This document shows, piece after piece, positions 1-10,600 of a DNA stretch of 64,000 nt (its first letter is position 1; each line of letters opens with the position of its first letter). A program made the position numbers and the translations under genes. This stretch comes from Sipunculus nudus (Eukaryota > Annelida > Sipuncula > Golfingiida > Sipunculidae). Under the pieces are notes generated by a model. It saw nothing but the letters and a program-made list of their open reading frames with translations, was not told where the DNA came from and made no database searches. Location of the stretch: assembly GCA_026874595.1 (NCBI GenBank), contig CM049312.1, positions 56,423,429 through 56,487,428 on the forward strand. Reading direction: 5' to 3'.

Positions 1-38
1 TGTGGTCATAACTATAATTAATAAAACCCGTTTTACTG

Positions 39-39
<1 letters not shown>

Positions 40-87
<48 letters not shown>
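40..87. repeat. (AT)n microsatellite
   Basis: An uninterrupted run of alternating A and T. A simple repeat with no other content. Confidence 0.95.
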
Positions 88-91
<4 letters not shown>

Positions 92-806
92 TTTTGCATG
101 TTGTTTTTAAATTGGAGTGTGTACTTAACCTGGGAATTTATTTACAACCTAATATTGATTTCGTATGAAAAAAATAGTTATTTTATGTATTTTCATATTA
201 ATATTAGGCAATATATAGCTAACTTTATGTTAAATGGACCTGGATGTTACGGTTTGCATATAAACAGACCCATTACAATTACAAAATCAGGTTGTAAATT
301 GTAATAAAAATAACATTAAATTATTGTTTGTAGTTCCAATGATTATTGGTTCGACTGGATGTACATTGCTACAATGCAAAAAAATTGTGTTCGTTATACC
401 CATTTTTCCCTGACTTACATTGTTCAATAAAAATAAGTATCGTATATAATAAACATAAAGAAATATATATCCATATTATTCAATATAATTTATTTCCGGT
501 AGTTGATGATTATGATTATGATTTTATACTTCTAGTGTAGTTAACAAGGAATCGCATCATACATGATATCGTGGAATGTAGTATGCAATAACTTAGAGAT
601 TGGATAAGCAGAGTTGTACGGGGGCGGACTTAGGAAAATGAAGGGTCTAATGGCAAAACCTGGTGTAATTTTCACTTTTTATGGCAAAACATTTTATATT
701 ATCCAATGGTTAATATCAAATTTTTGTTTTTTTATCTCATAGAAAAATATGTTATAAAATTCTAACCCACTGGATGACATGGAAAGTCATTTCTAAGTGA
801 AAACAG
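88..806. other. Non-coding flank of LTR element
   Basis: AT-rich sequence with only short random open frames. No conserved protein motif, RNA gene or recognisable repeat was seen. It ends at the left edge of the LTR retrotransposon. Confidence 0.6.
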
Positions 807-1612
807 TGTTACAGGTGCTCTTTTTATTATGTGACACGGGCGTAACTCCTGTTGTGGCGCTAGTGTCTGGCCGCGTATTACATTCTATGTTTTATCCGTA
901 CTGGTTGAACTCTCGTTGTCATGTAAGCCTTGGGTTTTCACGCCTGGTCGTGGGTCACGTGATGACCCCGGTGTGTGGGGATACACACGGCTATGTTCCT
1001 CTTGATTATTCTTGAAACGTGTGTTGTGCAAGATCTTATGGACTGTTCGAGAAGTGGAAAATTCTCAGCTTGGGGTGTGAAGGTACATAAGGGGCTGTGT
1101 TTTAGAACGGAAGGGCAGAGAGAGCAGAGGAGATTCCAGCGGACGAAGAAGCGTGTGTCAGATTCTAGGACCTTATCCGACTAATGCTACAATTATTGAT
1201 TTTCAAAGACTTTCTCCTGGATTTTGTGCATTTGGACTTCAGTTTACTTTCTGGGTTGTTGCAAGAACTTTCCATTGCACTGTCATTCTCCGGCATTTTA
1301 CATTTAAATGACTTATCGTTGTGATGGTGTTGGTATCCAGATACTGTGCACATTATTTTCTATGTGATTGTATTGACTTGTTGCTGTGCCGCTGTTTTAC
1401 TGTATAATTGTATTGATTTAGTGTATTATATTGTTAGGGTTGTTTTAAGAATAAATTATAGTAATTGGTTAACAAAAAAAACACTGACTTCTTTATTCAT
1501 TCCCCTAGACATTTCCAGCTGCCTAGTCTTACAGAATCTGATTTTTTTTATCTCCATTACAGAATTTGTGGTCATCACGCATACGGATTTGTTTATATTA
1601 GTTTCCGTAACA
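807..1612 (+). repeat. 5' LTR
   Basis: Matches 6814-7607 almost throughout. It starts TGTTACAGG and ends near CGTAACA, giving TG...CA ends. A GGTACATAAGG stretch around 1081 occupies the TATA position that is better preserved in the 3' LTR. AATAAA at 1450-1455 is a likely polyadenylation signal. The last 60 bp are more diverged between the two LTRs, so the right edge is uncertain by several bases. Confidence 0.85.
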
Positions 1613-1618
1613 TAAAAT

Positions 1619-1637
1619 TGGAGGCTCTCGTCGGGAT
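1619..1637 (+). other. Primer binding site
   Basis: TGGAGGCTCTCGTCGGGAT begins a few bases after the 5' LTR with TGG, the complement of a tRNA CCA end. It would pair with a tRNA 3' end reading ATCCCGACGAGAGCCTCCA. The position and the TGG start are diagnostic of reverse-transcription priming; which tRNA is used was not determined. Confidence 0.7.
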
Positions 1638-1780
1638 GCTTAATAGTTTTCAAATTTATTAGGCCTTGACCTTGACCCATTGTTTTATCATACCTTGTTT
1701 ACAAGATTTCATATTGTTTACAGTACATTGTTTACAGGATTTATCTCAGTGTTTTATTGTTATTGTTTTGACATCTTAAC

Positions 1781-3425
1781 ATGGCACATTTCATACCTGA
1801 GACATTTATTGACGATTCGGACCCTGATCAACTTGAACAGTTGTCAAAAGAACAGTTGTTGCGTTTGGGACAACACTTAGAGCTAAGTGTGAAAACAAAA
1901 CTTTGAGAAAGCCTGATATCATTGCTAAAATCATGTACGATCTTATAAGCAAAGGTTTAATTGAAGAGACTGAAGTTGAAATATCAAAAAAATGATAGCC
2001 TTGCTATGCAATTAGAATTTAAAAAGTTGGAAATGCAACAAGAGCTAGCATTAAAAGAGAGGGAACATCATGAAAGGTTAGAAAGAGAAAGACTAGAAAC
2101 AGAAAAAGAAATTGAGTTAAAACGACTGAAGTAAGAAAGACTTAATTTAGAACATAGTCTACGTGCTGCCCCAATTTACAGTTTTGATGTTGCTCAACAC
2201 ATTAGACTTGTTCCACCTTTTCAAGAAAAAGAGGTTGATAAATATTTCTTACACTTTGAGAAGGTAGCTGAAAATTAAAAATGGCCTAAGGAAAATTGGA
2301 CTATGCTTTTACAAAGGGTTTTGACTGGCAAGGCCAGAGAAATTTATACAGAACTTTCAGTAGAAGCTGCTGCTGACTATGACCTGGTAAAACGGTTAAT
2401 CCTAAAAGGTTATAAGTTAGTTCCGGAGGCTTACCGCCAGAAATTCAGAAATTGGGAAAAGCGCAAAGAATAGACCTACGTCGAATTTGCACGGACAAAA
2501 GAGCAGTTGTTTGATCGCTGGTTTAGTTCTAAAAATGTAATGAAAGATTATGACAATTTGCGCCAGTTGATTTTGCTTGAAGAATTTAAGCGCTGCATTA
2601 ACGCAGATGTTAAAACTTTTCTCGATGAGAAAGGTCCTGAAACACTTGACATTGCTGCTCAATTAGCTGATGATTATTCATTAACACACAAAATGTCCTT
2701 TACTAGCAAATCAAACCAGTCTTTCACAAACAAGAATGTAAATCAGTATGGTCAAAAGAAGTTTAAAGCGCAGTAACCCAGTACAAGCAGTCCTCATAGT
2801 TCAACAAAGCCCACAGCTACATATCAGTCCACGTCCACTGTGTCTAAGTTCAACAAAGACCAGTCATTTTCAAAGAAAATCTGTAATTACTGCAAGGAGG
2901 GAGTTAATCTAATATCAGACTGCTGGAAACTTGCGAATAGACCAAATAGCAAACCTTCTTGTTTTGTTGCAAAATCTACGCATAGCATAGTACAAGAGCC
3001 AGGCTCTTTTCATGTAAAAAAAGGGTACAACTATTTTGTTGACTCAAATAAAGTGTTTGATGCTACGGAGGCCCAAGTGCCGTCTAAATCCAAAGAAGAA
3101 TCCGTAGATTGCGGGGTAAAAACCTCAGTTGATTCCTGCGAGGAATTAAATAAGGCAAGGTCCTTTCAAGACTCCTGCGAGGAGTATTCTCTAAATAAGG
3201 CCAAGTCCTTTTATGACTCTTGTGAAAGTATTTCAAATGAGGCCAGGTCCTCTCATGACAAACAAAAGTTTGTTTCTGCTGAGGAAAATTCCTCTGTTGA
3301 CTCCCATGAGGAGTTTGATGATAAAAAGGATGTAGTTTCCTTAGATGACTCTGACACAGAGTTTATGACTGACACTGTCAATGTCAGTTCTTTGTTTGAA
3401 GAGGTTGAGGTAGTAGATTCCTCTC
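1781..3425 (+). pseudogene. gag: gag remnant (LTR retrotransposon)
   Basis: Structural protein gene of the retrotransposon, broken by several stops and frameshifts. An ATG at 1781 opens MAHFIPETFIDD, followed by a charged KER-rich stretch (about 1990-2150). A capsid-like region at about 2507-2700 (LILLEEFKRCINADVKTFL) resembles the SCAN-like segment found in gags of this group. A single zinc knuckle at about 2880 reads C-x2-C-x4-N-x4-C, so the expected His is Asn. The 3' part (3100-3420) is Ser/Asp/Glu-rich with repeated DSCEE-type units. A TGA stop lies just after 1900 and a TAA near 2275. Confidence 0.75.
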
Positions 3426-3806
3426 TTGACTCTGAAATGGAGTTATTTGAGCCATTCATACATGATGGTTTTGAATCACAGGGACACTGGTTCAGGCCAG
3501 ACTCTCATGTTAACAAACACCTTGCCATTTTCTGGTAGGTCCTTTACTAATGCACATGCATTTGTTAATGGTGTGTTTTCAGACAGGCACACTTTAGTTC
3601 CGCTTCACTGTATCCATTTAAAGTCAGATTTGATTTCTGGGAATATTACTGTGGGCATAAGAACTACTTTACCCTTTAAGGGAATTCAGTTGCTACTAGG
3701 CAATGATGTTGCAGGTGATAAAGTTCAGCCTGTACCAATAGTGACAGAAAAGCCGTCACTTGATCAGGACACTGATCCGGAAAGTCAGGAAATTCCTGGT
3801 TTGTAA
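3426..3806 (+). pseudogene. Retropepsin-like protease remnant
   Basis: Aspartic protease region of pol. The active-site triad D-T-G lies at 3483-3491 within RDTGSGQ. Further on, the frame gives ITVGI and the flap/C-terminal motif IQLLLGNDVAGDKV, typical of proteases of animal Gypsy elements of this type. The frame is shifted relative to the preceding gag frame and ends at a TAA near 3804. Context: directly between gag and integrase. Confidence 0.75.
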
Positions 3807-4069
3807 CCTCCATGTGCTGTAAGTAGATCTATGGCCAAGAAAAACACACATGAGGATAATGGTCCAGATAATAACACTCTGGGAGTCACTAGTGACTCGT
3901 CTAATGACTCGTCCGTGCAGTTTGCAGCATTCTCAAGGTCAGAACTTATCGCGGAACAGCATAAGGACCCTGATATTTCATTTTTGTTTCCAAGGGCAGT
4001 TTCTAAAAATACAGTCACAGAATCCAGTTTGTTTTTATGTAAAAAATGGAGTGCTTATGCGTAATTGGC

Positions 4070-5252
4070 GATCACCTGATGTATGCTCTGATGATGAAGG
4101 GGCCATCAAACATCAAATAGTAATGCCCAAAAGCTTTCGCAGTGAAGTTCTAAGCATGGCACATGAGGCTTCTTTGTCTGGCCATTTAGGTATAAATAAA
4201 ACTTATCAAAAAAGTTAGTAAACACTTCTATTGGCCAAACCTCAGGAAAGATGTTGTACAATATTATAAATTATGCCATACATGCCACATGGTAGGCAAG
4301 CCCAACCAGAATCCTCCTAAGGCCCCACTTAGGCCTATTCCTGCTTTCGAGGAACCATTCTGTAGGATTATTGTTGATTGTGTTGGACCATTGCCCAAAA
4401 CGAAATCTGGACATGAATACTTGCTGACAATTATGTGCACATCTACTAGGTTCATTAATGCGAAAAGTGTTGTCAAAGCTCTGTCAAAGTTTTTTTTACA
4501 ACTTTTGGATCACCAAAATCTGTCCAGTCTGTCCAAGGGTCTAATTTTATGTCTGGCTTATTCCAACAAGTTATGCTTGAGCTAGGTATAAAACAGTAGT
4601 GCTCTTCGCCATACCATCCTCAAAGTCAGGGCGCCCTCGAGCGTTTTCACCAGACATTCAAAAACATGATCAGGACTTATTGCTATGACACACAGAAAGA
4701 CTGGGATGAAGGAATCCATCTATAGCGGTTTGCTGTCAGAAATTCTTTTCAAGAGTCCTTGGGTTTCAGTCCCTTTGAACTAGTTTTTGGACACTCCGCT
4801 CGAGCTCCATTGAAACTGCTTAAAGAAAAACTCTTGTGAGAAATCCTGATTCTCTTAGTTTACTGCAGTATGTCTTAGACTTTCGCACCAAACTACACAA
4901 TGCTTGTGAGATTGCAAAGTCAAAACTGAAATCTGCACGAAGTAAAATGAAAACAAAGTATGACAAGCACCCTGTAAGTAGGCCGTTTGAGCCTGGTGAA
5001 AAGTTTCTTGCCTTACTTCCAATACCTTGCAGACTTCTGCAAGCTAGGTATTTTGGTCCTTACATTGTTGACAAGAAGGTCAGTGATTTAAATTATATAC
5101 TGTTGACACCAGATAGACGGAAGAAGAAACAATTGTGCCATGTTAACATGTTGAAACCATATTATGACAGAAATAGCACATCAGATGTTACTGCTGTTAA
5201 TTGTGTAAAAACTGACCCTGACCCAGTCAAAGTAGATACTGATTGTAAGTGA
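4070..5252 (+). pseudogene. Integrase remnant, second catalytic Asp lost
   Basis: DNA-strand-transfer enzyme of the retrotransposon. In order: an H2C2 zinc-binding segment (HEASLSGHLG near 4160, then C-H-T-C at 4272-4283); a catalytic core starting IVDCVGPLP (first Asp near 4376); the second acidic block, which here reads S-V-Q-G-S-N-F so that the catalytic Asp is Val (GTC at 4531-4533); the third block GALERFHQ with the Glu intact; then a C-terminal GPY/F-type segment (FGPYIVDKK, 5055-5085). In-frame stops and shifts occur at about 4215, 4585-4600, 4725 and 4838. It lies upstream of the RT, not downstream. Confidence 0.85.
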
Positions 5253-5312
5253 GATGTAGACATTCAGTGTGGTACAGTACCATTAAAATCTCAGACGTGC
5301 TTAAAAACCTGG

Positions 5313-6110
5313 ATGCCAAACTGCCACACCTTACCGCACAACAACAACAAGACCTCAAGAACCTGCTGCGGAATTATGAACATTTTATTTAGTGACATTC
5401 CAACGCGAACTTACATGTTGTGCCGTGACGTCGATGTTGGCGAGGCAAGCGCACTCAAGCAACATCCATATAGACTGAATCCAGAAAAAGCAAAAGTATC
5501 TACAGGATGAGATTCAGTCTTTGCTGGACAATGATCTTGTTGAACCTAGTAACAGTAACTGGAGTTCACCATGTATTCTTGTGCCAAAACCTGATGGAAG
5601 TTACCGTATGTGCACAGATTATCGAAAACTGAACTCTGTCACCAAGACTGACACGTTCCCGATTCCAAGGATCGATGATTGTATTGATAGGGTCGGCAGC
5701 TCCAGATATGTCTCCAAGTTTGACTTGCTAAAAGGATTCTGGCAAGTTCCGCTGACAGAACTAGCGAAAGAAGTGTCCGCATTTGTGACGCCGCAAGGAC
5801 TGTACCAGTATAAAGTTAGAAGAACTCGCCAGCCACGTTCCAGCGCCTAATCCATATGGTTGTCAAGGACATTTAGGGCTGTGACGCATATATTGATGAC
5901 CTTATCGTATACAGCGACACCTGGGAGAAACATCTGAAAATTCTTTGCGACCTCTTCGAAAGAGTCAGTGAAGCACGTCGGGCCGTCAACTTAGTAAAAT
6001 CTGAGTTTTGTCATGCCCAAGTAACATTTTTGTGTCATATTGTAGGGCAGGGTCAGGTAAACCTGTTGATGCTAAGATTATTTCCTAGACCAGAGAACAA
6101 AAAACAAACA
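5313..6110 (+). pseudogene. Reverse transcriptase remnant
   Basis: RNA-dependent DNA polymerase domain. Recognisable blocks: KQHPYRLNPEKAK (5455-5495), SPCILVPKPDGSYRMCTDY (5566-5625), SKFDLLKGFWQVPL (5713-5755, motif A region), FVTPQGLYQYKV (5782-5815) and YIDD at 5889-5900, the catalytic motif. Frameshifts separate the fingers from the palm near 5508 and interrupt the segment after 5816. The catalytic Asp pair is intact but the reading frame is not continuous, so no active enzyme is expected. Confidence 0.85.
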
Positions 6111-6681
6111 ATTCGTTTTCTTGGTATGGTTGGGTACTACAGGAAGTTTTGTCCAAATTTTGCAGCTGTAGCTGAACCTTTTACTAATTTGTTAAAGAAG
6201 AAACAAAATTTTGTATGGAATGTGCAGTGTGAAAATGCATTTCAGAATTTGAAAGCAATTCGGCAAAGTTCACCAGTTTTAGCAGCTCCAGACTTTTCTG
6301 TACCTTTTAAGTTAGCTTTGGATGCTAGTGATACTGTTGTTGGTGCTGTGTTGTTACAAGAAGGCAATGATGGCATGGATCATCCAATGTGTTATTTCTC
6401 AAGAAAGTTTAATGTAAATCAGAAAAACTACTCCACTATTGAACAAGAATGTTTGGCTTTGATTTTGGCGTTGCAACATTTTGAAATTTATGTTTCTTCA
6501 TCAGTCTGGCCTATCATTGTCTTCAGTGATCACAATCCCCTCACGTTTTATGAACAAGTTGAAGTGTAAAAATCAAAAATTGTTGAGATGGAGTTTGTTC
6601 TTACAGGATATCAATCTTGATATCGTACACATTAAAGAGAAAGACAATGTACTTGATGATTGCTTATATAGATGTCTTTGA
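6111..6681 (+). pseudogene. RT thumb and RNase H remnant
   Basis: The connection segment FLGMVGYYRKFCPNF is followed by an RNase H fold: LALDASDTVVGAVLLQ (first Asp), STIEQECLALILAL (Glu) and FSDHNPL (second Asp). The frame breaks near 6569 and continues in another frame to the end DNVLDDCLYR. This is the last coding block; only the polypurine tract lies between it and the 3' LTR. Confidence 0.85.
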
Positions 6682-6802
6682 AATGTTGTAAACAGGATGT
6701 TTATGTGATGTTGTAGATAAAATGATTTTTTAGATGTTGTAAGGATTTAGTGATTGTGATCGCAAAAAGAGAGTTTTCCATGAAAACTTTCTTTTTCCTT
6801 AC

Positions 6803-6813
6803 AGGAGAGGGAG
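6803..6813 (+). other. Polypurine tract
   Basis: AGGAGAGGGAG directly precedes the TGTTAC start of the 3' LTR. This is the expected position of the primer for plus-strand DNA synthesis. Confidence 0.8.
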
Positions 6814-7607
6814 TGTTACAGGTGCTCTTTTTATTATGTGACCCGGGCGTAACTCCTGTTGTGGCGCTAGTGTCTGGCCGCTTATTACATTCTATGTTTA
6901 ATCCGTACTGGTTGAACTCTCGTTGTCATGTAAGCTTTGGGTTTTCACGCCTGGTCGTGGGTCACGTGATGACCCTGGTGTGTGAGGATACACACGTCTA
7001 TGTTCTTCTCGATAATTTTTTAAACATGTGATGTGCAAGATCTTATGTACTGTTCGAGAAGTGGAAAATTCTCGGCTTGGGGTGTGAAGGTATATAAGGG
7101 GCTGTGTTTTAGAACGGAAGGGCAGAGAGAGCAGAGAAGATTCCAGCGGACGCAGAAGCGTATGTCAGATTCCAGGACCTTATCCGACTAATGCGGCAAT
7201 TATAGATTTCCAAAGACTTTCTCCTGGATTTTATGCATTTGGACTTCAGTTTACTTTCTGGGTTGTTGCAAGAACTTACCACTGGACTGTCATTCTCCGG
7301 CAGTTTACATTTAAAGGACTTATCATTGTGATGGTGTTGGTATCCAGATACTGTGCACATTATTTTCTATGTGATTGTATTGACTTGTTGCTGTACCGCT
7401 GTTTTACTGTATTATTGTATTGATTTAGTGTATTATATTGTTAGGGTTGTTTTAAGAATAAATTATAGTTATTTGTTAACAAAAAAACACTGACTTCTTT
7501 ATTCATTCCCCTAGACATTTCCCGCTGCCTAGTGTTACAGAATCTGATTTTTTTTATCTGTGTAATCATCACGCAAACGTGATCTGTTTATATTAAGTTC
7601 CTTAACA
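6814..7607 (+). repeat. 3' LTR
   Basis: Direct repeat of 807-1612. A TATATAAG box at 7091-7098 and AATAAA at 7457-7462 would drive and end the element's transcript. The right edge (CTTAACA) is placed by alignment with the 5' LTR and the TG...CA rule and is uncertain by a few bases. Confidence 0.85.
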
Positions 7608-10600
7608 GCAGGTATTTTGTTCAAGTGCTTTGGGTATCTTACAGGAAACGAAAACGTCTTCATATCCATGGAGATGTTAAAAGAAGATTTAAATTTACGT
7701 TTAAAAGGTGCTATTTTGGGCAAATAGAGTAGTGTTTTTTTGTTAAAAAGTGTATAAAGAAAATGCCTCTAAACAGGGTGAAAAGAGGAAAAATGGCTAT
7801 TACATAAACATAGAGAGAGTAGCCAGGCTATTTTTTCTAATTAACAAACAGGATATTAATGTATGAAAGGCCTGTGTTTCAGGACATACTAGTGAACACA
7901 ACAAGCATACATATTTAGTTTCTTATTTTCGCAGTTTCCCCTTATTCACTGCAGTTACTGTTCATCGCCAAAACATTGAATACTTGTTAGCCTGGAGACT
8001 GGTCCAATAAATAATCCCTTAATTTTGAAATTCATCACAAACCTAGGAAAACCAAGTAGAAATTGGTTTTCATGAAATGTTCGATGTTATATTAAGTATG
8101 TTATATAAAATACATTTGGAATGTGATTATAATTGAAATTCGTTACCTGAACTGCCGGTTGTAGGGTGATCACGCCATGTCCCTTACCTTCAAGTTGATC
8201 ACAGGTATAGACCAACTATAAAAGAAAACCTAAGCTGATAAAATTAATATTATTTATCATGCTTCTATCATGTTTTAACTGACAATGTTTTGATCCAACA
8301 GTTGACCTATATTCAATCAGTGCATGATTCTTAATTAGACACAATAAAATCATAAGCATGAGTTATTACCTTGTTAATGTGAGGCTCATTTGATTACCCA
8401 TGTAATCTTTAACAAATAAATCATCCCATAAATAACGGACCTGCGAAGCAATTGAAGCAACAGCGTCAATTTTATAAGTTTGTTCTCTTTCAAGGGTACA
8501 TATAATTTTCTTGGCACGTTTCTATATATATTGACGGAGACACGGAAACTCGCATTGACATTAAATCAGGTGGTCGGTGCATTGATTTAATAAAAAGGTT
8601 TCGATTTCTTTGCCATATGGGTGGACAAGTTGAACCCCTCTTACGCAAACGAGTACAAAACCAAATTTATTTGAGTCGGTCCCATTACATTCTTTAATTA
8701 TATGCCCAGATTCTTCCGTCAAAGAATAACTATTAAATCCAAAAAAATAAAAGATATGGTTCTCAGGCAACGCCCGTGCCAATTTTTAATCCCCCGCATC
8801 AAAAATTTTTATTTTTATTTTCATCTTTTAAGAAGCTGAAATAATACTATTTTGGTAAGATTTCCTTTTTTAGGAAGTGCTTTTACCTGTTTAGCAAAAA
8901 AATTCTAATTATCATGCTATCTTGGTTATATGACAATTTTATCAAAACATACAAAAAAGGGTAAAAAAGCCCTTAACATCGTGGTATTGCTGTACTAGAT
9001 TTAAACATATCGACAACAACCATACGCCCCCCCCCCCATAGAGGGACGTTCGTTTACGGTCACCTTTCAAGGAAACGGCACGTGGCGTGACGTCATTGAC
9101 GCCTTTGACGTAACGGATCACCCTCGACAAAGGGCCAGATGGTCACATGCAACAAGTTCAAGTGGTATTATAGCACATAAAAACCTATAAAACAGTCATT
9201 CTAGGGTTATTTACGCTTGAATTTACACGAAAATTGAGACCACTTTTTGCCAGTCCCACGGGTGGTCTTATTACGTTGGTTTTACTGCACTCTGATTACT
9301 TTATTATTCGATGCATGCAAGTTCCATCAAGGGTCCTGCATGTGTTTTTTAAATGATAATCAGAATTTCCTAAAGCACATCGTGTATATACGCTATTCCT
9401 GTTTCAGTCTCTGTGCATACGGGTACAAAACGCCCAGCAACACCAAAGCAGAGTACACACTTTGCATCACTGGCGTATCCGTATCATAACCTGTAGGAGT
9501 GACCTGGCAAGGGGGCCGCAATCTATATTCAGCGTTAACGCAACACAGCTACCATTGTGATAAGCCTTTTATAACCAGAATACAAGCAGGTGACAAGTCA
9601 CTTACGGGAATTTATGTGTCACCCCGTTCATGATAATTAACAGTTACATAACATTTACAACTGCTGCTATGACATTAAACTAAGAATTAACAGGTGTTAG
9701 TGCCACCTTTAATATATACAGTTGTTCTCTGCAATGTAATTAAACAAATAAATCTTTACAAAAAAATATTGTATACAGTTTGACCTTTTTATTATACACA
9801 CAGACATCTCTCCAGCCAGGAACCTCTCTATCACGAAAACCTCTGTTTTACATACAGACCTGCTTTACGCACATATCTAAATAACCTGAACATTACTCTA
9901 TTTCACATATCTGTCTTTGTTGAACATCATCCTATTATGGACACCTATCTAATACAAACACTCAGTAAGTAATCCAGTTTAAGTAGACTCGAGGGTTCAT
10001 AATCTCTATAGGGTAGTACCCTCTACATTACATACGACTACTCCAGTCTCCCAAGTGTCAGTTAATACGGAGACTACTCGCATTTACCACAAGTGATCTC
10101 CATAAAGGGCTTTCCAACCTGTTCTTTATCATCTGTTCATTATAAGAACACCTATACGTATTACTTATGTAAACTTATATATTTTTCAGAGGGAATAAGG
10201 GCATTTGCTATTACAAAATTTAGTATTGATACTTTCACCGGTAAATTTGCTGTTCCAAAAAGACATGTTTAAATAACAACATCATCATCTGCATCAATAA
10301 AATCAAATGTAAATCCTAAGTAAACAACATCAAGATGATAACATATGATGTCCAGTTAATACATTTAACAAGAGAGGACCAATCCCATATCTGTCACACT
10401 TAACAATCTAAAAGCATTTTAATATGAAACACTTACTACCAAAGCAACTGACAGTGATCAGAAAGACAAAGTCTGAAAACAGCCAGCTACATGCAATTTA
10501 GCATGTAAATTAAACAATACTGAGCAGTATTTTCCCACCCACAGGACAATACAGTACTTCAATAGTACTTTTCATTTTCTCAAATAGATCACCATATAAA

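Larger units (their letters stand above)
807..7607 (+). mobile_element. Decayed Ty3/Gypsy LTR retrotransposon, INT before RT (Gmr1-like)
   Basis: A complete but inactive LTR retrotransposon: two about 800-bp LTRs, a primer binding site, gag, protease, integrase, reverse transcriptase, RNase H and a polypurine tract. Integrase lies upstream of reverse transcriptase. This is the reverse of ordinary Ty3/Gypsy order but is known in the Gmr1-like group of animal Gypsy elements. The LTRs are similar but not identical, with scattered substitutions and small indels, so the insertion is not recent. The internal region is broken by stops and frameshifts in every gene. Target-site duplication is unclear: flanks AACAG and GCAGG do not match over 5 bp with the chosen TG...CA ends. 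The family is certain; the Gmr1-like assignment rests on domain order and needs an RT tree. Confidence 0.9.

Noticed and set aside
3253-3459. Ser-rich minus-strand open frame
   Set aside because: Antisense shadow of the repetitive gag 3' region.
8561-9489. Short open frames on both strands as host genes
   Set aside because: Under 90 codons each, no motif, base composition like the surrounding non-coding DNA.
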